Shown here: piece after piece, positions 1 through 7,248 of the stretch
How positions within the stretch are numbered: position 1 is the stretch's first letter
Layout of the letters: each line of letters opens with the position of its first letter
Source of the DNA: Bacteroidales bacterium
GTDB lineage: Bacteria; Bacteroidota; Bacteroidia; Bacteroidales; Rikenellaceae
Reading direction: 5' to 3'
Length of the DNA stretch: 64,000 bases
Assembly: GCA_949419965.1 (NCBI GenBank)
Contig: CASPAC010000004.1
Coordinates: 1-64,000 of the forward strand
The notes under the pieces: model-generated
What the model was told of the DNA's origin: nothing
What the model saw: only the letters and a program-made list of their open reading frames with translations
Database searches by the model: none
Program-made: the position numbers and the translations under genes

Positions 1-1071
1 GCGGTAGATGTTGTAGGGCGTGCCGTCGGCCTTGCGGTTCTTGTGGCACCAGCCATAGATAGGATTTTCGTCATACTCCTTGATGGCCTGTTCGTAGTCC
101 CACTGGTTGTAGAACTGGTTGCGGCGCGGCCGCGAGGCGTTCATTACCAGACGCAGCATTTCGCGGAAGTAGGTCGCCGTGCCGTCGTTGTGCGACACGG
201 GTTTGTAATTCAGTACGATGGGCAGCGCGGCGATCGAGTCGTATTGCCCGCGAGTCAAAGCGCCGGCCGCCTTCATGCGCGAGAGCACGAGGTTGCGGCG
301 CGCCAAGGCCCGTTTCGGGTTGCGCACGGGCGAATAGAACGTCGGGGCGTTGACTACACCCACCAGCATGGCTGCTTCCTGCACGTTCAGTTCGTGCGGC
401 TCCTTGTTGAAGAACGTGTGGGCCGCCGACTTGATGCCGAAAGCGTTGGAGCCGTATTCCACGGTGTTGAGGTACATGGCGGCGATCTCGTCCTTGGTGT
501 AGTTGTATTCGAGTTTCAGGGCTGTGATCCACTCCTTGAGCTTGGACGATATGAGTTTGGCCGTGCGGGCCACGCGGCTGCGGTTGTGAGCCGTGTCGCG
601 GGGAAAGAGATTTTTGGCCAGCTGCTGGGTGATGGTCGAGCCGCCGCCTTGCGAGAAGTTTTGCAGCGCCACGGTTTTTACGGCCACGCGGGCCAGCGAG
701 GGGATGTCGATGCCCGAGTGGTTGCGGAACCGGATGTCTTCGGTCGATATGAGCGCCGCGATGATGGGCGGTACCTTGCGGTCGCCCAGGACGATGTGCT
801 GCGCCGGGTCGTCGGGAAAGAGGTCGGCGTATTGCACGTAGGAACGGTTCTGCACGAAGAACGACCCGATGGTCTTGCCGTCCTCCGAATAGATTTCCGT
901 GGCCAGGTTGCTGCGCGGATTCTCCAGCTCCTCGAACGAGGGCATGCGCCCGAAGACGCCCAGTGCGGTCAGTATGAGCAGGACGGCCAGCAGGGCGAAC
1001 GGCGCGAAGGCGATCGTCCAGATCCAGCGTATGGTTTTGGGACTGACATCCCGATGTTTCTTGTATGCCAT
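1..1071 (-). CDS. class A penicillin-binding protein (PBP1a-type), N-terminal part
   Basis: Bifunctional peptidoglycan glycosyltransferase/transpeptidase of the inner membrane; only the first 357 codons are here and the gene runs off the left edge. Residues about 15-39 form one membrane anchor. The GT51 glycosyltransferase domain follows, with EDIRFRNHSGID (catalytic Glu111, His118) and QGGGSTITQQLAKN at 141-154, both hallmarks of the family. The transpeptidase domain is outside the window. The frame stays open from the ATG at 1071 to base 1. A possible -7 element lies about 20 bases upstream. The family is certain; which PBP1 paralogue it is cannot be told from this half. Confidence 0.93.
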   Translation of the reverse strand, partial: MAYKKHRDVSPKTIRWIWTIAFAPFALLAVLLILTALGVFGRMPSFEELENPRSNLATEIYSEDGKTIGSFFVQNRSYVQYADLFPDDPAQHIVLGDRKVPPIIAALISTEDIRFRNHSGIDIPSLARVAVKTVALQNFSQGGGSTITQQLAKNLFPRDTAHNRSRVARTAKLISSKLKEWITALKLEYNYTKDEIAAMYLNTVEYGSNAFGIKSAAHTFFNKEPHELNVQEAAMLVGVVNAPTFYSPVRNPKRALARRNLVLSRMKAAGALTRGQYDSIAALPIVLNYKPVSHNDGTATYFREMLRLVMNASRPRRNQFYNQWDYEQAIKEYDENPIYGWCHKNRKADGTPYNIYR

Positions 1072-1089
1072 AGCGACGAATATTTGATG

Positions 1090-1097
1090 CGAAGATA
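1090..1097 (-). promoter_or_regulatory. possible -7 element of the PBP1 gene
   Basis: Reads TATCTTCG on the minus strand, one mismatch from the Bacteroidota -7 consensus TAnnTTTG, and sits 18 bases before the PBP1 ATG. No well-spaced -33 TTTG is visible. Confidence 0.35.
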
Positions 1098-1178
1098 GGG
1101 AAAATCGAGTTAACAATTAAAAATCGGGGCCTAAAAAAACCGATAGTCCTGCAAGGGAGTCGCTGTCGGCGGTCGTTT

Positions 1179-4136
1179 TTAAAACGGCAGCCCGACCGAG
1201 GCGGTAAACCACAGCCCGCCGTTGGAGGGGTGGTAGAACGAGAGTTTGACGCTCGACGTGGCCGAGTCGGGTTGACGGAAAAGATTGACGTCGAAAATCA
1301 GGTCGCCGCCCGCCGACCAGATGCGGCGCCGGATCATGCGTCCGTCCGACAGGCTGCGCCCCGGCCGGTAGTCGCGGAACTCGGCGTAGTCGCCCCCGAC
1401 GTTGAGCCGGATCCGCTTGAAGTAGATCAGCGATCCGATGCCGCCTTCGGGATACCAGACGGGCAGTTGATAGTCGAGGGCCGCCGCCATGTAGTTGTTG
1501 GCCAGGATGTCGGCCGAGGTGTAGCCGCGCGGGATCAGGCGGGTCGAACGGTAGCTCAGGGGAGCATAGCCCGAGGGGAATTTGTAGCCGCCGATCGAAG
1601 TCTGGTAGTTTGCGGCCAGCCTGATGGAGTGGTGGGGTGCGAAGCCCGGGAGGTAGCATTGGGCGTAGGCCGAAATCAGATCGCTGAAGTAACGGTCCGA
1701 CGGGTTGAATGTGTAGCCGGCGCTGAGCGTGTAGCCCCAGCGGGGCGCGAAGTCGCGGTGGGCCAGCTGCACCCGGTCGGAAAAGGCCGCGCCGAAAGAG
1801 AGTTTGTGCAGCCCCTCGTGGAACCCGATGTGCTCCAGGTTGGTTATGTTGTGGTCTTTCCACTCGATGCGCCCCAGGTTGGCCACCATGCCGTTGGAGT
1901 AGTTCCAGCCGGTCGAGATCGAGAGCTGCCGCGTGTGGTAGCCGCACTGGAAGTAGAGCGGCAGCGTGGCCGACAGGCCCACGGAATAGTATTTGTCTGC
2001 GGCGGGCCGTTTTTGGTATTCGTAGGAGCCGGTCGCTTCGTTGTACTGGCTCAGCGAATAGAAAACTTGATTGCCGCCATAGGCCGCGTCGAGGTCGAAA
2101 CGGACGCCCAGTCCGAAATAGCGCGCTCCGAGCCGGAAGACCGAACCTTCGCGTCGGTTCCAGCCATAGGAGACGAACGCTTCGGTATTCGACAGCAGGT
2201 TCTGCGACAGGAGCGTGGCGCCGATGTTCACGTCGATGACATGCTCGTCGACCGCCGCAAAGGGGTCGAACGCCAGCGGCATCCAGCTGTGGACATTGAC
2301 CAGATTGGGGGCTTTGCGGTAGCGCCGCGTGCGGAATTCGCGGGCTTGCTGCACCGAATCGGCCGCCGTGAAGCGCACCGTGTCGAGGTTCACCACAGGC
2401 CAGCGTTTGCGCGGCGGGTTGACGACATTGGCCGGCAGCGGGGCGGGGCGCACGGGGATCAGCGCGCTGTCGGCCACAGGTTGTGCCGCGACTCGGTAGC
2501 CCCGCCGGTCGTAGGTCGTGGCCAATATGGCCTCGCCGGCCGGCGCCGGGTCGAACGAGCCGTAGGCGGAAGTCGTGATGCGGTATTCGCACCGGGTCGT
2601 GAGGTCGTAGCAGTGGATTTCGTCCTTGCCCGAGGCGATCGAGCCGTAGTAGAGTTTTCCGCCGCCCGCCCGCAGGTTCGAAAGGCTGATGTAGGCGCCC
2701 CGGGTTACCGGCTGCACCCCGGTTTCGTCGACATGTCCGATCCACATGCCGCTGTCGTCCGTGACCAGTGCATACCAAGCGTCGTTCGCGTCGTCCCAGG
2801 CCAGGCCGTGGATTTCCGACCGGTCGGGGGCGGCGAAGCGCCGGCGGGAAGCGTCGGCTTCCTGTACGACGATTGTATAGCGCCCGCTGTAATCGTATTC
2901 GACCCACCCCAGCCGGTCGCCTGCTGCGGTCGGATAGAGCGCCCGCCGCTCGCCCGATATGGTGCGGGGGCGTTCGTCGTCGAGCCGCATGCAGCAGAGT
3001 TGCGAATTGACCCGCTGTTCGAAGAGTTTCGACCGCCGGTATTCCGTCCACCAGACGATTCCGTCGCCAAGCGACGGTCGGGTCGAGAGGCTGCCGACGT
3101 AGGCCACGAGCCGTTCCTGTTCCGTCGCAGGGTCGATCTCGACGAACCGCGCCGGGCGGTCGTAGTCGGTTTTCACGGCAAGAATATGCCCGTCGGGCAG
3201 CGCCAGCGGCCAGCGGTAGACGGTGTAGTTCCGTTCGGGAAGCCGGCACAGGGGTGCGGCGCTGTCCTCCGTCTTCGGCAGGGCGGCCCAGTAGGCGTGC
3301 AGGTCGTCGAACGTTTCGCGTAAAAGCTGCGAGACGTCGGTTTTGTAGAATTTCTTCAAGGCCACATGGGTGGTCATCAGCACGTAGGGATTGCGGGCGC
3401 TGTACCAAGCCACCTTGTCCCAGATGTTTTCGTCGTATTTTTCGTAGGCGTAGGAGCAGATTTGGTAGCCCAGTTCGTAGTGGTCGGGCACATGGCTGAG
3501 GTACGAGCCGCAGAACCAGCGGTCGAGGTTGCGGCGGTCGCGGCCGATGTTGTCCAGGGCGCGGTAGGCCATCGAGAATGAGGGTTGCAGTCCGCGGCCG
3601 AACGACGACATGGCCGTTTCGGACATCACGGCGTCGCCCTCCATGACCCAGATGGGTATGCAGAGCAGGCCGATGGTCGACCCCTGCTGGCCGAGGATGT
3701 AACTCAACGCACGGATGACACCCCGGTTCAAGTTGTTGTACTGCACGGCATGGCGGTATTCGTGGGCCGCCAGTTGTTTGTACCAGGGCATCGAATAACT
3801 TTCGATCGAAGGCGAAGAGAGGAATTCGACGCGTTTGGGCAGGTACATGACCAGACCGTTCGACCGGAAATTCTCGGGGTGCATGACGAACGGGATGCGC
3901 ATCGGGCCGTGACGGAATCCGTAGCCGATATCGGGCTGCACGGTGCGGATGTAGAAAAGCGTGCGGGCCGCGAGGTCGGATACCGTGTCGGGATAGATCA
4001 TCCGCACGTCGGGCGTGCGGATGGTCGACCACCGGAGGTTCGCAGGATCGGAACCCCAGGTGTAATACTGGGCCTGAAGCGACTGCGTTGTCAGTATGGC
4101 GCAGCCGGCGAAGAGTATGCGCAGGAGTTTTTTCAA
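1179..4136 (-). CDS. secreted HExxH metalloprotease-like protein with beta-propeller and C-terminal beta-barrel
   Basis: A protein of 985 aa. The N-terminus (MKKLLRILFAGCAILTTQSL, cleavage near QAQ) is a signal peptide. Residues 125-129 read HEYRH, and WVMEGDA at about 163-169 could give the third ligand (Glu) of a gluzincin-type zinc peptidase. The middle (about 290-620) has repeated strands of the TolB/WD40 type. The last 340 residues are rich in alternating aromatic strands and end in Phe, as outer-membrane barrels do. The start is taken as TTG at 4136, two bases after the stop of the SUI1 gene and directly before the signal peptide; no ATG fits. It probably faces the periplasm or surface. 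Substrate unknown. Domain assignment is by eye. Confidence 0.72.
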   Translation of the reverse strand: MKKLLRILFAGCAILTTQSLQAQYYTWGSDPANLRWSTIRTPDVRMIYPDTVSDLAARTLFYIRTVQPDIGYGFRHGPMRIPFVMHPENFRSNGLVMYLPKRVEFLSSPSIESYSMPWYKQLAAHEYRHAVQYNNLNRGVIRALSYILGQQGSTIGLLCIPIWVMEGDAVMSETAMSSFGRGLQPSFSMAYRALDNIGRDRRNLDRWFCGSYLSHVPDHYELGYQICSYAYEKYDENIWDKVAWYSARNPYVLMTTHVALKKFYKTDVSQLLRETFDDLHAYWAALPKTEDSAAPLCRLPERNYTVYRWPLALPDGHILAVKTDYDRPARFVEIDPATEQERLVAYVGSLSTRPSLGDGIVWWTEYRRSKLFEQRVNSQLCCMRLDDERPRTISGERRALYPTAAGDRLGWVEYDYSGRYTIVVQEADASRRRFAAPDRSEIHGLAWDDANDAWYALVTDDSGMWIGHVDETGVQPVTRGAYISLSNLRAGGGKLYYGSIASGKDEIHCYDLTTRCEYRITTSAYGSFDPAPAGEAILATTYDRRGYRVAAQPVADSALIPVRPAPLPANVVNPPRKRWPVVNLDTVRFTAADSVQQAREFRTRRYRKAPNLVNVHSWMPLAFDPFAAVDEHVIDVNIGATLLSQNLLSNTEAFVSYGWNRREGSVFRLGARYFGLGVRFDLDAAYGGNQVFYSLSQYNEATGSYEYQKRPAADKYYSVGLSATLPLYFQCGYHTRQLSISTGWNYSNGMVANLGRIEWKDHNITNLEHIGFHEGLHKLSFGAAFSDRVQLAHRDFAPRWGYTLSAGYTFNPSDRYFSDLISAYAQCYLPGFAPHHSIRLAANYQTSIGGYKFPSGYAPLSYRSTRLIPRGYTSADILANNYMAAALDYQLPVWYPEGGIGSLIYFKRIRLNVGGDYAEFRDYRPGRSLSDGRMIRRRIWSAGGDLIFDVNLFRQPDSATSSVKLSFYHPSNGGLWFTASVGLPF

Positions 4137-4138
4137 AA

Positions 4139-4486
4139 TCAGCCGCCGGCTTTTTTGCAGCGGTAGCCGCTGCGGATAAGAATGTCGATCACGCGGTCGC
4201 GGTGATCGCCCTGGATGATGATTTCGCCCTCCTTGGCTGCACCGCCGACGCCGCATCGGGTTTTCAGCAATCGTGCCAGTTCCTGCAAGTCGTCGTTGCG
4301 CCCCACGAATCCGCGCACGAGCGTGGCGACCTTGCCGGCCCGCTGTTTGCGGTCGAGCCACACGCGCAAATCCTGCGCGGCGGGCGCGAGGGTCTCCGGT
4401 TCTTCGTCCTGCCGGGTGGTGTATGCGAAGTCGGGATCGGTCGAGTAGACCGTTCCGAGCCGGGATTTCCAGTCGTTGTCCGCCAT
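4139..4486 (-). CDS. yciH: SUI1/YciH-family translation initiation factor
   Basis: A protein of 115 aa related to eukaryotic eIF1/SUI1. The SUI1 fold covers about residues 40-115, with the family signature CGVGGAAKEGEIIIQGDHRD followed by a terminal helix and a basic tail (CKKAGG). Known relatives affect start-codon fidelity in vitro; the role in bacteria is minor or unclear. It is immediately followed by the TTG start of the metalloprotease gene, so the two are probably cotranscribed. Its promoter would overlap that of the divergent gene at 4674. Length is normal for the family. Confidence 0.9.
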   Translation of the reverse strand: MADNDWKSRLGTVYSTDPDFAYTTRQDEEPETLAPAAQDLRVWLDRKQRAGKVATLVRGFVGRNDDLQELARLLKTRCGVGGAAKEGEIIIQGDHRDRVIDILIRSGYRCKKAGG

Positions 4487-4575
4487 TTTATTCAGTAAAC
4501 AAAGTGAAAAACGCGCTTTTTCTTCTTGGTTCCTGTTCGAAAGGTAGGTATCGAACGTCGAAAGGGCGCCGTTAT

Positions 4576-4607
4576 TTTGTGCAAAAGTACGAAAATATTT
4601 ATCTTTA
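4576..4607 (+). promoter_or_regulatory. Bacteroidota-type promoter for the DUF4435 gene
   Basis: TTTG at 4576-4579, a 20-bp spacer and TATCTTTA at 4600-4607 (one mismatch to TAnnTTTG). It points at the gene starting at 4674 and leaves a leader of about 55-60 bases. Confidence 0.5.
4582..4589 (-). promoter_or_regulatory. -7 element for the yciH operon
   Basis: Reads TACTTTTG on the minus strand, an exact TAnnTTTG match, about 95 bases before the yciH ATG. It lies inside the spacer of the opposing promoter, so the two polymerase sites should exclude each other. The -33 box is poor. Confidence 0.45.
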
Positions 4608-4673
4608 CGGAAAAGAAGGCCGTGTGAAATAGAAGCAAGGCCCTACGAGAGGGTAACGCCGGTATCTCAAGGC

Positions 4674-5768
4674 ATGGGGTTGGTTATGAACAAACTGCGC
4701 AAAAAAACATTCGTCGCACGTCCGGGAGCGGACGAGCCGCTTCCGCAGCCGCTGCCGGCCGATCCGTCGCAGCGGCTGGTGCGGGTCTTCGTCGAGGGAT
4801 ATGAGGACGTAGCTTTCTGGCGCGGCATCTTCGACCATTTCCGCAATCCCTATCTGCGGTTCGAGATTTCGGTGCCCAACCGCGACGATCTGCCCAAGGG
4901 CAAGAAGGTGCTGCTGAACATGATCCCCGAGTCGGGCGACGACCTGCTGTTGTGCGTCGACTCGGACTTCGACTATCTTTTCGCCGGGTGTACCGAGCAG
5001 TCGCAGACGGTCAATTCGGCGCGGCACATGTTCCACACCTATGCTTATGCCACGGAAAACTACCTCTGCTATGCGCCGTCGCTGCATAACGTGTGCGTCA
5101 AGGCTACGAAAAACGACACGCGCATCTTCGATTTCGTGGCTTTCATGCGCGATTATTCGACGACGATCTATCCGCTTTTCGTGTGGTATGCCTATTCGGC
5201 GCAGTTGGCTTCGGAGCATGTTTTCCCGTTGATCGATTTCAAGTCGGCCGTGCGTCTGGGCTATCTGGACATCGCCGACAACGGGGCGAAGACCCTCGCT
5301 TGGCTGGCCCGCAATGTGGAGAAGCGCGAACGCCTGCTGCGGGAGCGCAATCCGAAGATGATCGAGCCGATGAAAGCGTTCGAAGAACAACTTCGGGCAC
5401 GCGGGCTGACGCCCGAGACGACCTATCTTTTTATGCACGGGCACACGTTGATGGACAACGTGGTCATGGTGCTGCTCAACTCCGTGTGCGAGAAACTGCG
5501 CCAGCTGTCGATTGCCAAAATCGCCTCCTCGACCAAACAGGGCGTGGCGCTGCGCAACGAAATGTCGAACTACACCAACTCGCTGCGCTCGATCCGCGAT
5601 GTGTTGCTGGACAACGAAAACTACACGCGCTGTACGCTTTACAAACGCCTGCAACGCGACATCCAACGCTACATCGCCCGCACGATCGTGGACATGAAGC
5701 GCCAGGGAGAAATCCGTGACGACACCTTCTGGACGATCCTGCGGAAGTTCAAGGCTCATGAAATGTGA
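4674..5768 (+). CDS. DUF4435 (TOPRIM-like) protein
   Basis: A protein of 364 aa with no membrane or signal sequence. It shows the acidic pattern of DUF4435/TOPRIM proteins: VRVFVEGYEDVAFW at 36-49 (Glu41), LLLCVDSDFD at 91-100 (Asp96, Asp98, Asp100) and ENY at 128-130. Such folds bind metal and act on nucleic acid phosphodiesters in OLD nucleases, RNase M5 and primases. Many DUF4435 genes sit beside an ABC-type ATPase; none is present here, so the gene stands alone. The start may be ATG 4674 or ATG 4686. A strong terminator follows at 5902. The function is unknown; a nuclease or nucleic-acid role is inference. Confidence 0.75.
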   Translation: MGLVMNKLRKKTFVARPGADEPLPQPLPADPSQRLVRVFVEGYEDVAFWRGIFDHFRNPYLRFEISVPNRDDLPKGKKVLLNMIPESGDDLLLCVDSDFDYLFAGCTEQSQTVNSARHMFHTYAYATENYLCYAPSLHNVCVKATKNDTRIFDFVAFMRDYSTTIYPLFVWYAYSAQLASEHVFPLIDFKSAVRLGYLDIADNGAKTLAWLARNVEKRERLLRERNPKMIEPMKAFEEQLRARGLTPETTYLFMHGHTLMDNVVMVLLNSVCEKLRQLSIAKIASSTKQGVALRNEMSNYTNSLRSIRDVLLDNENYTRCTLYKRLQRDIQRYIARTIVDMKRQGEIRDDTFWTILRKFKAHEM

Positions 5769-5901
5769 TAAGGGCGGGCCGAAAAACCGAAAAACGAAGA
5801 TCAAGGAGTATTAAAATCTTGCAAATCAAAACTATATAAGTTTCGAACCCTCGAAGTCTCTGAATTCCCCTCTCCGTTTCTGATTGCGGTATATATAAAT
5901 T

Positions 5902-5937
5902 AAGGAGGAACGTTGTCATTATTCGTTCCTCCTTTTT
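5902..5937 (+). terminator. rho-independent terminator after the DUF4435 gene
   Basis: A perfect 11-bp stem (AAGGAGGAACG with CGTTCCTCCTT) and an 11-base loop, then TTT. It lies between convergent genes and may also stop the aspartate kinase transcript from the other side. Confidence 0.8.
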
Positions 5938-5960
5938 ATTTTTCGGTCACTTGAAAAATC

Positions 5961-7226
5961 CTATTGCCGGATTTCGGCTTTCCGTACGATCCTCACGGTC
6001 GATTGGGTCGCTTGGCGGATGAAGACCTGCGGGCCGCAGGCATGACGCCGCCATAGTTCCTCGGTATATCCGCGCACGGTAAGCAGTTCCATCCGTTCGA
6101 TCTTCATCACGTCGAAACCTTCCGCACGCAGTGCAGCGACCGCTTCGTCGATATGCCACGAGTCGTCCACGCAAAGACTCAGGTTGACGGCCGAATTGTG
6201 GATCAGGTTGGCTTTTACGCGGAACAGCTCCAGCAGGGCGAAAATCGCGGCGAACTTTTCCTCCAGAACGAACGAGAAGTCGCGCGAGCGGATCGTCAGC
6301 AGCACCTGGTCTTTCTTCAGAATCAGTATCGGCACGTCGACCGGCGCCGACATGCCGCGGATCACGGTGCCGGGCTTGCGCTTGTCGCCGAAAGGCCGCA
6401 CGTAGAGCGGTATATTCTTGTTTTGCAGGGGCTTGATCGTCCGCGGATGGATGATCTGCGCGCCGCTGTATGCCAGTTCGATGGTGTCCAGGTAGTTGAG
6501 TTCGGCGATCTGCACGGCATCGGGGAAGATCTTGGGATCGGCGTTCAGCACGCCGTCGACGTCTTTCCACACGGCCATCGATTCGGCGTCGAGGATGTTC
6601 GCCGCCACGGCTGCCGAGTAGTCCGAACCCTCGCGTCCGAGGGTCGTCGTCGTTCCGTCGGGGGCACCGCCGATGAAGCCCTGACCCACGAAAATCCGCT
6701 CCTTGCACCCCTCCACTTCGGCCCGCAGGCGCGGTGCCGAGGCGTTGAGGTCGACTTCGGCATCTTTGTGGCGCTGCTCGGTAACGAGCGCCCGGCGCAT
6801 GTCGATCCAGCGGTTGGGCACCCCGGCATAGGCCAGGTATTCAGAAATGATGGTGGTCGAGATCAACTCGCCGAATGCCACGATGCGGTCGTACCATAGT
6901 TCAGCATCTTCGGGGCGGTAGCTCTCCGTCGAGGTCGTCTGTTCCAGCTCGGCGAACAGCGCATCGACCCGCGGCAGCGATGTAGGGCCGTGCCAGAGGT
7001 CGTCGATGATCGCGGCGTGGTAGGTGCGCAGGGCGGCGATCTCCTCGGCGATCTTCTCCCGGTCGGCGCGCTGCACGCCGGCGAAGACCCGCTCCAAGGC
7101 GTTGGTCGTCTTGCCCATGGCCGAGACGATGATGAACAGATCGCGCTCGTCGCCGATGATTTTCAGCAGATTGCGCACGCCGTCGGCATGCCGCACCGAG
7201 GCTCCTCCGAACTTATAGACTTTCAT
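5961..7226 (-). CDS. lysC: aspartate kinase
   Basis: Phosphorylates L-aspartate, the first step to lysine/diaminopimelate, threonine and methionine. A protein of 421 aa and monofunctional: the kinase domain starts with YKFGGAS at residues 4-10, with the conserved FGE (LISTT) and GREGSDYSAA motifs, and regulatory ACT-like sequence fills roughly 310-421. No homoserine dehydrogenase domain is attached. It lies 22 bases after the prolyl oligopeptidase gene on the same strand and is probably read from that promoter. dapD, a later step to diaminopimelate, is transcribed divergently nearby. Effector specificity cannot be read from the sequence. Confidence 0.93.
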   Translation of the reverse strand: MKVYKFGGASVRHADGVRNLLKIIGDERDLFIIVSAMGKTTNALERVFAGVQRADREKIAEEIAALRTYHAAIIDDLWHGPTSLPRVDALFAELEQTTSTESYRPEDAELWYDRIVAFGELISTTIISEYLAYAGVPNRWIDMRRALVTEQRHKDAEVDLNASAPRLRAEVEGCKERIFVGQGFIGGAPDGTTTTLGREGSDYSAAVAANILDAESMAVWKDVDGVLNADPKIFPDAVQIAELNYLDTIELAYSGAQIIHPRTIKPLQNKNIPLYVRPFGDKRKPGTVIRGMSAPVDVPILILKKDQVLLTIRSRDFSFVLEEKFAAIFALLELFRVKANLIHNSAVNLSLCVDDSWHIDEAVAALRAEGFDVMKIERMELLTVRGYTEELWRRHACGPQVFIRQATQSTVRIVRKAEIRQ

Positions 7227-7248
7227 GTGAACAAGCGGTCGTGTGAGA

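Noticed and set aside
1117..4032. A 971-codon frame on minus overlapping the metalloprotease
   Set aside because: Composition is Arg/Pro/His-rich as expected for the shifted frame of a GC-rich gene; the true protein has a signal peptide and motifs.
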